A DNA stretch of 64,000 bases from Nematostella vectensis. Taxonomy: Eukaryota; Cnidaria; Anthozoa; Actiniaria; Edwardsiidae. Under the pieces are notes generated by a model, which did not search any database, was not told the origin of the DNA, and worked only from the letters and a program-made list of their open reading frames with translations. The stretch's first letter is position 1. Every line of letters starts with the position of its first letter. This document shows, in pieces, positions 1 to 12,700 of this stretch. The DNA lies in NCBI RefSeq assembly GCF_932526225.1, contig NC_064044.1, forward strand, positions 10,782,906 through 10,846,905, in the 5' to 3' direction. The position numbers and the translations under genes were made by a program.

Positions 1-792
1 GGCAGAACGAGTTCCTGGTCAAACACAAACCAGGAACATTGTCTGGAGCTGCATTCACACTGGTTACCAGGCTTGGTAATACCTAGGACATTCCTGGACT
101 GACAGACCTCGTGTGAACGTGGCCTAAACACACTATCTGCGCATGGATAGGCTCTCTCGGTTATCCTGAATTGACAGAAAGAAGTACTGAAATATAAAAC
201 TATAGGATATAAAGTCAACTCTAGTGAGTAAACACACTGACTGTGCACGGATAATCGTCCAAACAATCGTCCAGGCAATTGTATATTCTTTTTTATGTTT
301 CTATTTTAACCTAGAGGTGCTCATATCAATTTAATTAAAGCTCTTTAAAGTGCTTTTTATTATACGGTACACAATTTTAAAAAGAAAACATGAATAATTT
401 ATTCTTGCACTTCTATAAAGATCACTGTTGTAAAACTGGTAAACTAACTTATTCTGCTTAATTTTCGCGCGTACTTAAATTCGCGATTCTAAAAAAAGAA
501 CTTTTAGTGACGACATGTGGCGTACTCGATAGAACATGTCTCGAGAGAACAAGAACACCTCTCCACATTACTGTAAGACTGACTTTTGAGGTGATTCAAA
601 ATCATCTGCCACTTAGAGACAGCATGTCGGTCTTGTAAATAAAAAAAGTCACTTGAACCTCAAATTCGCGAAATAAGCCCCCTGCAAGCATATTTCTCCT
701 CGATCGCGAAATTTAAGACTCGCGAAATGTGCCGAGAAAATACAGACGCGCGAAAATGTTCCTGATAACATTGTTTAGACGGCAATGCTTAC

Positions 793-3700
793 TTGACAGG
801 AGCAGCTCTAGCTGGAACCGCTCTTCCAACAAATACCTTTGCGACGATAAGCTGACCTGCAAAACGTCAGCACACGTTAACACATTTAGCGACCTCTGTG
901 TGAGTCAATTATCAGGCCGAGCTCCTATATAAGTCCATGAACAGCCAGAAGTTACGTCACGTGTAACCATAGCAACCTACCATGCCTGTAGGGATAGGGA
1001 TCGACACTGCCTCTCTGCTTGGCTAGCTTAGTCACGTGTTCAAGTCTTGGTTTGTCACTTATGCCAACACTATTGGCCAGAGGCACGCCTCCATCGAGAC
1101 CTGCATCCTGTATACATTAAGAAGCATTAAAATTATTAGTTGTTCTTGGCCATGACCGACTGGGCCAACATAGAACAATTACAGCTGCAGTATCTAGTGT
1201 GAAGCGAACAAAGTCACTTGCTGAAGTCCTGATAGAGTAATGTATGGTTAGAACCTAGTTAAACATTTTCGTGGGGCTCGCTAGTCTTGTACTTCTTATA
1301 CTCAATTATCTACGGAATAAGGTTCTCGTGCATCAGGCACGATCATCTTGTCTAAGGTATAGTGTTTCAATTTTTTTTATCAATGGTCGACAAAGCCCAT
1401 ATCACTGAGCTATTGGTCGCGTCACTCTCACATTTTAACAATAGCTTAAGATTGAGTATGGGCCTGGTTGTTTGCTAAGCTCATAGATTGAAGGCTTTGC
1501 TTAGCTCATAGATGGAAGGTTTGCTTAGCTCGTTGATGAAAGGTTTGCTTAGCTCATAGATGGAATGTTTGCTTCCTCATAGATTGAAGGTTTGTATAGC
1601 TCATTGATGAAAGGTTTGCTTAGCTCATAGATGGAATGTTTGTCTACTTCATAGATGGAATGTTTGCTTAGCTCATAGATGGAAGGTTTGCTTAGCTCGT
1701 TGATGAAAGGTTTGCTTAGCTCATAGATGGAAGGTTTACTAAGCTCATAGATGGAAGGTTGGAGTAGCTCATAGATAGAAGGTTTACTAAGCTTATAGAT
1801 GAAAGGTTTGATTAGCTCAAAGATGGAAGGTTTACTAAGCTCATTGATGGAAGGTTCGAGTAGCTCATAGATAGAAGGTTTACTTACCTCATAGATGAAA
1901 GGTTTGATTACCTCATAGATGAAAGGTTTGATCAGCTTATAGATGGAAGGTTTACTAAGCTCATAGATGGAAGGTTTACTAAGCTCAAAGATGGAAGGTT
2001 TGCTTAGCTCATAGATGGAAGGTTCGAGTAGCTCATAGATAGAAGGTTTACTAAGCTCATATATGGAAGGTTTGCTTAGTTCATAGATGGAAGGTTCGAG
2101 TAGCTCATAGATAGAAGGTTTACTAAGCTCAAAGATGGAAGGTTTGCTTAGCTCATACATGAAAGGTTTGCTAAGATCATAGATGGAAGGTTTGCTTAGC
2201 TCATAGATGGAAGGTTCGAGTAGCTCATAGATAGAAGGTTTACTAAGCTCATAGATGGAAGGTTTGATTAGCTCATAGATGGAAGGTTTACTAAGCTCAT
2301 AGATAGAAGGTTCGAGTAGCTCATAGATAGAAGGTTTACTTACCTCATAGATGAAAGGTTTGCTTAGCTCATGGATGGAAGGTTTACTAAGCTCATAGAT
2401 GGAAGATTTACTAAGCTCGTAGATGGAAGGTTTGCCTACATCATAGATGTAAGGTTTGCTTATCTCATAAATAGAAGGTTTGCTTACCTCATAAACGGAA
2501 GGCTGTCGAAACCCATTTTCAAGCACTGTGATTGGCTCATTTTCGCCGTTCAGGGCGTCCGGCTCCCACATGAAAAATAAATACTCCAGAAGTTTCTTGT
2601 GGGAGCGGCCCCTGGGGGATAACGAACAGGTGGATTAACTACAAATAGCAGTGTGGGATGTATTCTACAACCCCAAGCTCATGCAATTTTACAGTATTAT
2701 ACGTAGGACAGTAGAAACAGTACACGCCAAAATATTAGACATTTAAATAGATCCAGTCACTTAACCCTGCAGTTTTGTGACTGAAATATCTGCCAATACT
2801 TTATGTAATCCATGTTTTTTTTATTTTTTCCCTAAATGCACCAAATATTCAAACTGCGAACAGACTACACCAACACAAACATTATATATCTGTTTAAAGC
2901 GATTTTTTAAATGTAAATATACTGTATAAATATCAAACAAATTATGACACTTCCTGTGAACACTGAGAAAAAGATAATAAGTAATTGCACGGTGAACAAG
3001 CAATGAACTATTTTGACATAAAAAAACCTGTTCAGGGGGGGGCTTACATACTTGGTCAAATCTATGATGCTATCTTTGTCCAGGACTTGGTCAAGTTTCT
3101 CGTCGAATCTGGTCCTGAGAATACGATTGTGGACCCTTGTGATGCGATGAACCTTAATTCCCGTGATCCCACGGTCCTGGGAAAAAGAAAAAAAAATGTT
3201 GGAAAACACGCACATCGTGCGGTAAAGGGGAGGGTGGAAGGGTGAAAGCTGAGCAAATTTAAAATCAATTTCTATCGACTGATTTGAGGAAGCTGTTGTG
3301 AGATTTTCGATCGAATCAGGCAAATAAATAGAAAATACTACATGGAAAGTGCGCGCGAACGGTTTTTATTCACGAGTTGTTCAGTATCAAAAACGAACGA
3401 GTGAGCGCAGCTGATTTTGTTTATAATATACATACTGAGATTTATAATATATTATCTAATTTATAATCAGCTTATTACAAAACATTTTATTAGACTACTT
3501 GGCTGCAGAGGCTCTATGGTTTGTGCTGTTCGTCGGTTCAGTTGAAGACAGACAGAAACTTAAATTGAAATGAATCTGTCTCGCTAATGTCACGCACGAA
3601 ACTGATGTTAAATAGCGTTTTAACAGCCTTACATCTTGCTCGGTTTTTCCCTTTGTATTATTGTTTCCAAGACTTTCTACATAATCCTCTACAGTTTCAT

Positions 3701-6700
3701 TGAGAGTAGCAAATCTATTGTCTTCCATTTTTAACGCTTTGTATTCATTTTTCACAGTAAAATTTTCATTCTCTCGCTCAATGGAGCTCAATAACAAAAG
3801 TGACATGCAAAGCTACCCGTCTCCCCGCATTGGGCTTGAAGCCATTCAAGAGCAGTGAAAAATATCGTTCGTCCAATCAGAACCGCGAACGACTTTTCTT
3901 CACTGTGAAAAAACATCGTTCGCACCTCTGATTTGCTGAGACCAGTGATTGAACGAAAACTTACTGAATATGTTTTCAGTGAGTATTTGTCAGTATGTAT
4001 ATAATATAAAGCAATATTTTTAATTTAGGTGGTTACTTTAAAATTTCTTCTCATACTTCGTCTTCCAATATAATATTGGCTAAAAACAATGACAAAGGTG
4101 AGGCTTAAAGGGCTCTCAGGAGCAAAGCAGGGGTGGATCCAGACTAATTCAACTGATTCCAATGAATCACTCAAAATCCCAGAAAAATGCTTTTTTTTTT
4201 GTAGATTTGAATTTTAGAACGTTCAATAAAAATAAACATCCATCTGTTGTCTGTTATTTAAACACTATTAGACCTGCTTCCTGGGTTATTTCGCTGTTAT
4301 TTCCTTTAGCGCTTAGACAGAATTTCCCCCCACGGGAAATATTGCTCCTGATGGTGAGTGATAAATCTAGTTTGGGGTAGGGGACCCATTTAGAAATTTT
4401 GCGCGTGTATAAAAATTATGCGCGTGTTCTGGAACCACTCAAGCTCTTCACCGATTGGCTACGGCCCAAGCGGAACCACTCAAGCTCTGTTTTGATTGGT
4501 TGCTATAACGTGTGAATCACTTTGGAATCAGTTGACAATAAAATCCCGATACTACCCCTGTGAAAGTAGGCCTTTGCTTGCTTTAGCGTGTGGGTCTCTT
4601 AAACACATCTCTCGAACCGAAATCTTGAAAAGCGAAGCATGGCTTCACAAAATGCAGACGTTTCTCGTGGAGAGCCTCTGTCTGCCGAAAGGAAGAGTGT
4701 TATCCTTTTGATTATGGTTTAGAATTTGATTGAATTCAGATCCCGAGAAGTTGGAATTAATGATGAAAGTGTGGCGACCGGACGATAGCTTTTTAGAATT
4801 CTCTATGAGTTATGGCATTGGAAAGTGGTCGCCCTCGTAAGTGAAATAGATCATGTTTTTAGCAAAACCCCCGGACAGTGTATTCTTAGTGTATTAATGG
4901 CATTTCTGTTTGCCCTGTGTTTTATTTGGGAAGATTTTCGGCTGTTATTTTAGTAAGGTAATTAGGCTGGTAAAATCACCTCTTGTACTTTCGACATTAG
5001 CGTAAGATACCACACGAGCAAAATTGACCAGTAAACGGATTTTCGATGCCTCTAATGGATGAATCTAGGAGAAACATGCAAAGAGGAGAAGTGCCAATAG
5101 ATCAGCAACTAGATGGGATAATGCACCGTAAAATTGCTTAATAATAATAATAATAATAATAATAATGCTCGTTTATTTCAACCGTTTGCAGTTCTTTTAC
5201 AACTGAATTACCGGTAGGGTCAGCTAACTACAAAATACATTACACCATACATAATTCATAATAACATTAAATCCCCAGCATATTGCGCTGAGACGAATTT
5301 GGAAAAACGGTCCGTGCGACCCGGAACCACACAATGTGAGCGCTTAGATCTTAGGGAGTATGGCGAGTTGGAGGATATAAGTCTGCTTGACACTAGGGGG
5401 TATAAGACGCTCCCCTGTTTGATATTGCTTATGAATTTTCTGCACACATTGTGACGCCGCGCCTCTAAAGAAGACAAGCATGCGCGTTCGAGGGCGTCCT
5501 CGTAGCTAAGGCCACTACCGAAAATTATTCCTAGAGATCTTTTTTGAATTCTTTCTAAGGCAGCACATAGGTATTGCGGAAGGTTGGAAAAGACAACGCA
5601 GGCATACTCTAAGATGGACCTTATAAGAGAACAGTACACAGACACTAAATCCCTTTCTGAGACACCACATGATTTTAGTTTTCTGAGTGCATAGAGACGA
5701 CGGTTGCTTAGAGTTGAGAGGTCATGGAGTCAATTATTGATACGAGTTGCTGTCTGTGTGGCACAAGCTACGTTATAATGCAAGGGGAGGTTGTTATTTT
5801 ATATATTACAATCTGACTAATCGATGAATGTAGTCACTCAGTTTTAAATGAGCAAAAGTTTAATACAGCACCGGTGAAACGAAGCTTTGAATTTATTATC
5901 TATTCATAAATTTCCTGTTGGGCATGCCCCTATACCCCCCCCCCCCCACCCCCTTGATTGGTCCATGACCGTTTGGAATCAGTCAACTTCAGGCCTGGAT
6001 CCATCCTTGCAAAGAAATGTTCAGCATACAGTACTCACCATGTAGTCACCAGCACAAAACCTTGAAGTTACCAAGTCTTGACACGACTTGTACCTGAAAT
6101 CAGAATATTCATAGGTTAGAGATCTACTTGTTCAAGGAACACAAAATAAATGGGAAAAGATCTGACAGATTGTTAGAATGTGATGAGCCAATCAAAAATC
6201 TATCCCAATCAATATCTTTCACATCTTGTACATGGACCTAACTTTAATTAACTTATTTGTTTTGTACGGTTTTGTATCTTTTATAATTTTGAATTCCTTG
6301 TAGTATTGGCAACTTTTGCAGTTGTTTCCATAAAGTTAGAAAAGTGCCAATTAACTCTTACCAAGCATCACTTGATTTCCCGTCCTCAAATCGCACATTT
6401 CCTCCTGTGTCAAGCTCGAGGAGTAACCGCTGTACCGTCATGTCCGACACAGACTTGACTTGTTGACAGCTCTCTTGGTAACACTGCTCAATTCTATAGA
6501 AAAATAAAAGTGTTATTCTACTTACAGTCGACTCTTCTTTAATCAGCGCCTCGTTATTATTAAGGCCTTGTTATTATGGACACCTCGCTATTAGGGACAT
6601 CTCGTTTTTATAGACACCTCGCTTTAGCAGACACCTTGTTATTATGGGCGCCTAGTTATCATGAACAAAAACGATTCATGAAAAGAGATTAGGTGTGTCA

Positions 6701-9700
6701 TTACTGATCATTTTGTGATTTTAGTGTTATTTCAGAAAGCTAAAAAAATTGTCAAACTAATGCAGGATAACCAAAATAGCCTAACAGATTCATTAAGGGA
6801 CCGGAAATGAATAGAAATGGATTTAAAAAAAAAAATTCCTTTCAGATTTCGATACAGGATGAACATTTATACTTAAACTTTGAAATTGCATAGAATAATC
6901 AATTAGATCTTCTACAAATAATCCAATTCCAGAAATTCTTTCCTTTCTATTTATTTCCACGCTTTTTTTTCAACCAAGAACACTATTTTTAGTAGCAAAT
7001 GTACAGGGAGGGGAAGGGAAGGGAAGGGAAGGGAAAGATACAGTCCCCCCCTGACCTAACCCATGATTTCCAATCAATAAACTCACTCTGTGCTCTGCTT
7101 TTCCCACTTTGCTATTCTGTTTGCCAGAGCTTGTTTCTTTATCTCATATTGATCATTGAGCTCTGTGAAAGAGGGTTTTGCAACCAGCTTCTTTGCACAG
7201 TCATCATCTTCGCCACTGCCATCACTCTCTTTGCCCTCATCTTTCTCATTGTCAGGGTTGTGTGCCTCCTCAAACGAACAATGAAATGCATTTTCTTGCT
7301 CCTTCTCGATCTATAAAAATAACAAAAACAATATAAACATACAAAGACAATATTTATAATAGCAATAATAATCATTTCATCCTTCTCAAAAATATTTTAG
7401 GAGCAGGTTATTGTGAGTTTTGAGGTGGTCTGGTTGAAAAAGACGCCCACTAACAAAACAAAAATAATATATTTTCCGTCTGGATGGAGACGGTCAAACA
7501 TCCAGAGGAGGCGGGGGGTTTGGAGAAAGTTAATTATTAATAATATTGTTAACAACAATAATAATATTATAACCATCTTACCATTTTCAATAAACATATA
7601 TACTGTAGCAATAGTATACCTCTTTAATGCAAGCGACAAGGACTGCAATGTGACTATGTGGAGTTGACTGTAAATCCTCCTTTTCCTGGAATAACTTGGA
7701 TAGTAGGTCTGCTTTGTTTCGATGAAGTGTCTTCACTCTCATGTTGTAGTACATCTTCTTTTTGGAGACAGTGGCCTAAAAAAAACATAAAAAACACACA
7801 ATGTTTAAAGTCTGTTTCTCTGGTAAACCAATAACCCCCTCCTACAAGATACAGCCTTTGTCAAATTGACCAAAATTGAATTGGTGTAGGAGAGAGCTTC
7901 AATCATCAAAGCTTATCAAATTCCAGCTTTTCTGTGTAACCAGTACACCAAGAGCAGTACAAAAGTGCAGGTTATCTTAATCTTCTGATCATCATATTTA
8001 GCTGAGAATTCCAACTTCTCTTTGTGACCAGTGGACAGAGAACTAACACTCTGTTGATAACCAGTTAACAGCTGTTCTTAAGAGGGGGAATTGTATTACC
8101 ATTTCATATCTTAGCCCCCCCGCTTAGTCACACAAACCAGGGAGTTGCACATAGCATCCATTTCCATTGGCTAATAGGTGAATTGCACTAAGAAATCATG
8201 TAATTTTTGGGAAGTATCTAACAAGCCCAAGTTTTTTCTTTGCTGTCAAGCATGACAGCTGCAGCCACTTTCTGTATTTATTTTGATGTGAGTTTCCCAA
8301 TCAAAAAGACTTATTATTTCCAAGAGCAAGTCGCCTACCCAGTTAAGTAATTGAGATAATTTCAACCAGACTTTAATTGTGGATTGTTATTTTATAGTTT
8401 TCTCATAAGGAGAAAATTAAAATGTAAAGAATTACAGTACAAAGGAGTGGACTTCTTTTAAAGGTACCTCAGCCAGCTCTTTCAGTGCCTTGTTATCAAC
8501 GTCATATGAGTCAAGCCTCGTCAGCTTTGGGAGATGGAACAACAGGTGTGTGGCATAGTTGCACAGGAGGGAGACTGGGTTAGGGCCGTACGTAGGGTCT
8601 TTAAGGCTCAGGGATTTCAGGTGAGGAAGATGAACAAGATTGGTGAGGTCCTGTAAATAAAGGGGGAAAATATTGCTGTCAGAGTCAATGGAGAATAACA
8701 AAGGTACAAGTTCTGAAGCCCAGTGGCAACATCAGCTGGTATTGCTAGTCTTGTTCGACTGCCATCAAGACAAAGGCCAACACCACATAACTTCTTTGTT
8801 GCACCTAGATGACTGTGCAGTTGACACACCAACCCAATCAAAATTTGTTAACTTGTAGTTGTCACATAAAAACCGCATCGTCACCAGTTTACTTCCGGAG
8901 GTCAGACGGAAACTCAACCGTTAAAAAACAAAAGAATATTTTAAAATCCGAGATTTTTAACACGCCATCCCACTCTAAATTATCAATCACATCCACAAAG
9001 AAACTTTCAATAGACACACTGCTTTAAATATTTTGAAATATTTTTCGCGTTTTCCATTAAAAATCATCGGGTATTTTTACATAGTGTAATCGACCGGAAG
9101 TAAACTGGTGACAATGCAGCTTTAAGTCTATTATTACATTAAATGTTGACAATTTCTTAACAGTACATATTGCTAATTTACCATTTTTTAAAGACAAACA
9201 CAAAGAAATCCATAAACATTTAAACACATTTAAAGGATAAGACTGATTATGCAGCAGCTTTTACAGTTTATGCATTCAAATGCAAACTGACTTTAAATGA
9301 GCCGATCCTGTTTGCTGATAGGTCCAGAACTTCTAGATGAGTGTTACGTTGAAGTGTATCTCCTGAAAAGGGATTTAATGATGTATAAGTCAGTAAAACT
9401 TGTTTACTTCAAACAAAGATTTAAGATATGGAACTGCGGATTTGAAAAGTCATGCAGATAATTTACAACACAACCAGCAAAAAGTGAAAAGTGGAGATAT
9501 GTATGGATTGTTGGCTCCAAATAATTACATCATGAGTAATTCAAACAGTTATATAACAAGTTTCAAGTTTTAGTTGTCTAAACTCTCGCTTCTGATTTGT
9601 CAGAAGTATAAACATTTCAGATAAATTTTTGGTTTACTGCAGTACTTTTCTGAAGTCAGATAGGTGCGACTTTCTTGCCTTTGACTACCTTATTACACTT

Positions 9701-12700
9701 AATTTTGGTGTCACTTTTATTTGGCAATTTTAAAAGATTCGTGAAAATGAAGTAACACGAAAAAAATTACAGTAAGTGTCTCAAAAATTAGGATACGCAA
9801 AAATTAAGTGAGCACACAAGAAGCCTTTGGGGGAATATTGGCTGTTTAATAAGCTTTATGGAAACACCTTGTCTTTTTAGTCATAAAATGCACATATAGT
9901 TTGGTAGAGTTGAGTTGGACTTGTATTTATAGATTTTTATTAAAGCTAAATTTAGCCAACGCATCTTTTTGTTACAAACTGTTTCAGGTTTAATTTTTAA
10001 AAGCACATTTTAAATCCACTTGTTTTGCTTGATTTTATTACCCCAAAATCGCGAAAAGAAAGTGATTTGTTTTTTTTTTAGGAAAATTGCGAAAATAAAG
10101 TCTCGTGAAATATCGCCATCTCAAAATTGCAAAATTTTGACAACCCAAAAATGAAGTACATTAAGGCATATCAAACACAACCTCAAAGTTGAATCAAAGA
10201 AAAAGCTTAACAAACTCATTTTTTCAAATTATCTAGTACATACCTATTGAGGTGATTTTGTTGGATGCTAGATTAAGATCAGTGAGCTGAGCCAGTGATT
10301 CAAGACCCTGGAAACAAAAATGCAAACTTCAAAGATCATGATTTTGTATTACACATCACACCTACAGGTTACCCAGGCATAGTATTATTAGTGAGGGAGA
10401 GATTCTTAAAAACATTGGTGCGAAGATTGAAGGTTAGCTTCTTATAATTCCACTCAAGCATTAAGGGTTTCAAATATAAAGAGACACACTTTAAGGTTAC
10501 AGTAATCAATTATTATTGAGAATGAAATTCAATAAAATTTAAAGAAAATTGCGAACATACAAAGAGCACAGGCCTGTACCCAGGATTTTTCTTGGGGGGG
10601 GGGGGGTTCGAAGTCGAAAAAAGTGGACCTAATTTTTCCGGGTTGGGGGAGGGGGGGAGATCTCTGATAAAAATCTAACCAACTCAGAAAGAACAAAAAT
10701 GTATTTTTTTATGCGTTTGCAATGTCTCAGGACGTTTATTGTCGAATTTGGCTACATACCAGTGTGATCTTGCCTATGATTTTGAGTTATGTCCACAAAC
10801 TACAAATAGCACGTCTATTGAGAACAAAAAGTGGACTTTCGGCCATTGTGGGGAGGTGTGTTCGCACCCCCTGCACCCCCCCCCCCTGGGTACGGGCCTG
10901 GAGCAGTCAGCAAAACTTTTACATGCCATTGAGATTCCATGGTTTCAAGCCAAATTCAGGAATTGTATTTACTGGAATTCCCCCTACAAAGTAGTAGAGT
11001 AGTATTCACTGGCATTTTACGGCTTTTATTTCACCTCAATTGCCTGAATGTTGTTGCTGTTGAGCCAAAGCACAGTCAGTCTTGTGAGGCTGGAAAGGTT
11101 TTCAATCTTGGAGATGTGGTTATCATAGAAATAAACCTTCTTCAGATTGGTGCACTTGTCAATTCCAGACAGTTCCTGGAAATAAAGATGATAATGTCAA
11201 TGGTAGTTATCATTTAGTCATAATACAAATGTTTACGTTTAGATGCATTACTCCACAAAGGCATTGCTATAACATAAATGAAACTACTTGTATTTTACTG
11301 CATACGACATCACACATCTATCTATTTTGGAAAGGTCACATGTTTCTCAGTCCACACTGGTTAAAAAACTTAAGCTAAATCTCAATTCATGGAGTCTGAA
11401 ACTTCGAAATTAGGTTTAAAGGGGAGAGTTAAGTTATGTTTCATGGACTGGCAATCCGTGGATGATTTCACTATTCTCGATAGTGAAAACTGGCCGAATA
11501 TTGTCTCACAAAAAAACCTTTAATACCCTAGATAATGGCAGGGAAATGTTCTTCCCAAGGCAAGATCCAGACCTGTATTTTATGGCTGTATTTTTTCTGA
11601 TATACTTAAATAATGCATTCAGAACTATCTTTTTAAAGGCTGCATTCAGAGATTTCTTAAGGCTACATTTAAACATAGCTTAAGCTAGCATTCAGACATA
11701 CCTTAAGGCTACATTCAGATACACATAATTCTGTCAAATGTGGCAAACAGTCCAGGTTTTGTAGTACTTCAATTTCCTGGCCAATCAATGTCAGCACTTG
11801 AAGTCCAGGGAAGAGTTCCATACCAGAGATGCGTGGAAATCCAGAGAAAAACATTTCAAGTGTGTGAATCTTTTTACTTGACTGGCCCTTCTTGAGCTTC
11901 TCATAATTGATTCCATTTGCAGTACACTGTGAATAAATTTATGCAGTCATCCACAGTCATATCTTCAGTATGACATTATTTTCTGGAGTGCCATTTAATG
12001 ATTTTTTTGGTCTTTGGTCAGGCACTTGTATTAAAAAGGGGGCACCTATTTAGGAAGGGGGAACTTATTTCATTTTGGTAAAAATACTAGCGACTGAATT
12101 GATTGAGAACAAATGTTTATTTGTGATAAACTGAGACATCAGTTAAAATGTGTTTAGATTTGATTGTTTCAATGACAATATTGTCTCTTCAAAGGGAGGG
12201 AAGGGGCACTTATTAAGGAGGGGGTGCTTAAACATCAAAATTTAAAATCAAAGGAAGGCGCTTATTGGGGAGGAGGCATTTAGAAGGAGGGCGCTTATTC
12301 AAATCACTTCAGTACAATAAGTAATAAAACACATTTTTTTTTAAACTGATGGTCCAATAAATCAGCTGGCCAATCTGTCAAGCTCGCTTCCCCTGAAAAG
12401 ATAGAGCTTCTTATACCTTCTAGGCATAACAGTACATGAACAAGGATTAAGATAAATAAAATAAACACAAATCATAAAGAAGATAAAAAAAATTGGTTTC
12501 AAAGGTTTAGGAAAATGTATGTTTCAAGAGTTAGAGTTCTGTTAGATTGTTTTGTTTCCAAGCACATGCAAGTGTAAATCATTTTACTTATCATGCAAAT
12601 TTATTTATTAATTAGAAAATAAAGGCTTTAAAAGGCCTTTTTTCACTACAGAAGGAAGCAGAGATGGAGAAGGAACAAGAGATGTTAGATGCTTACACCT

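Noticed and set aside
1549-2571. A stand-alone 340-aa octapeptide-repeat protein starting at an internal Met
   Set aside because: The proposed start lies inside LRRC9 exon 12; the frame is better read as that exon plus a tandem array over its donor.
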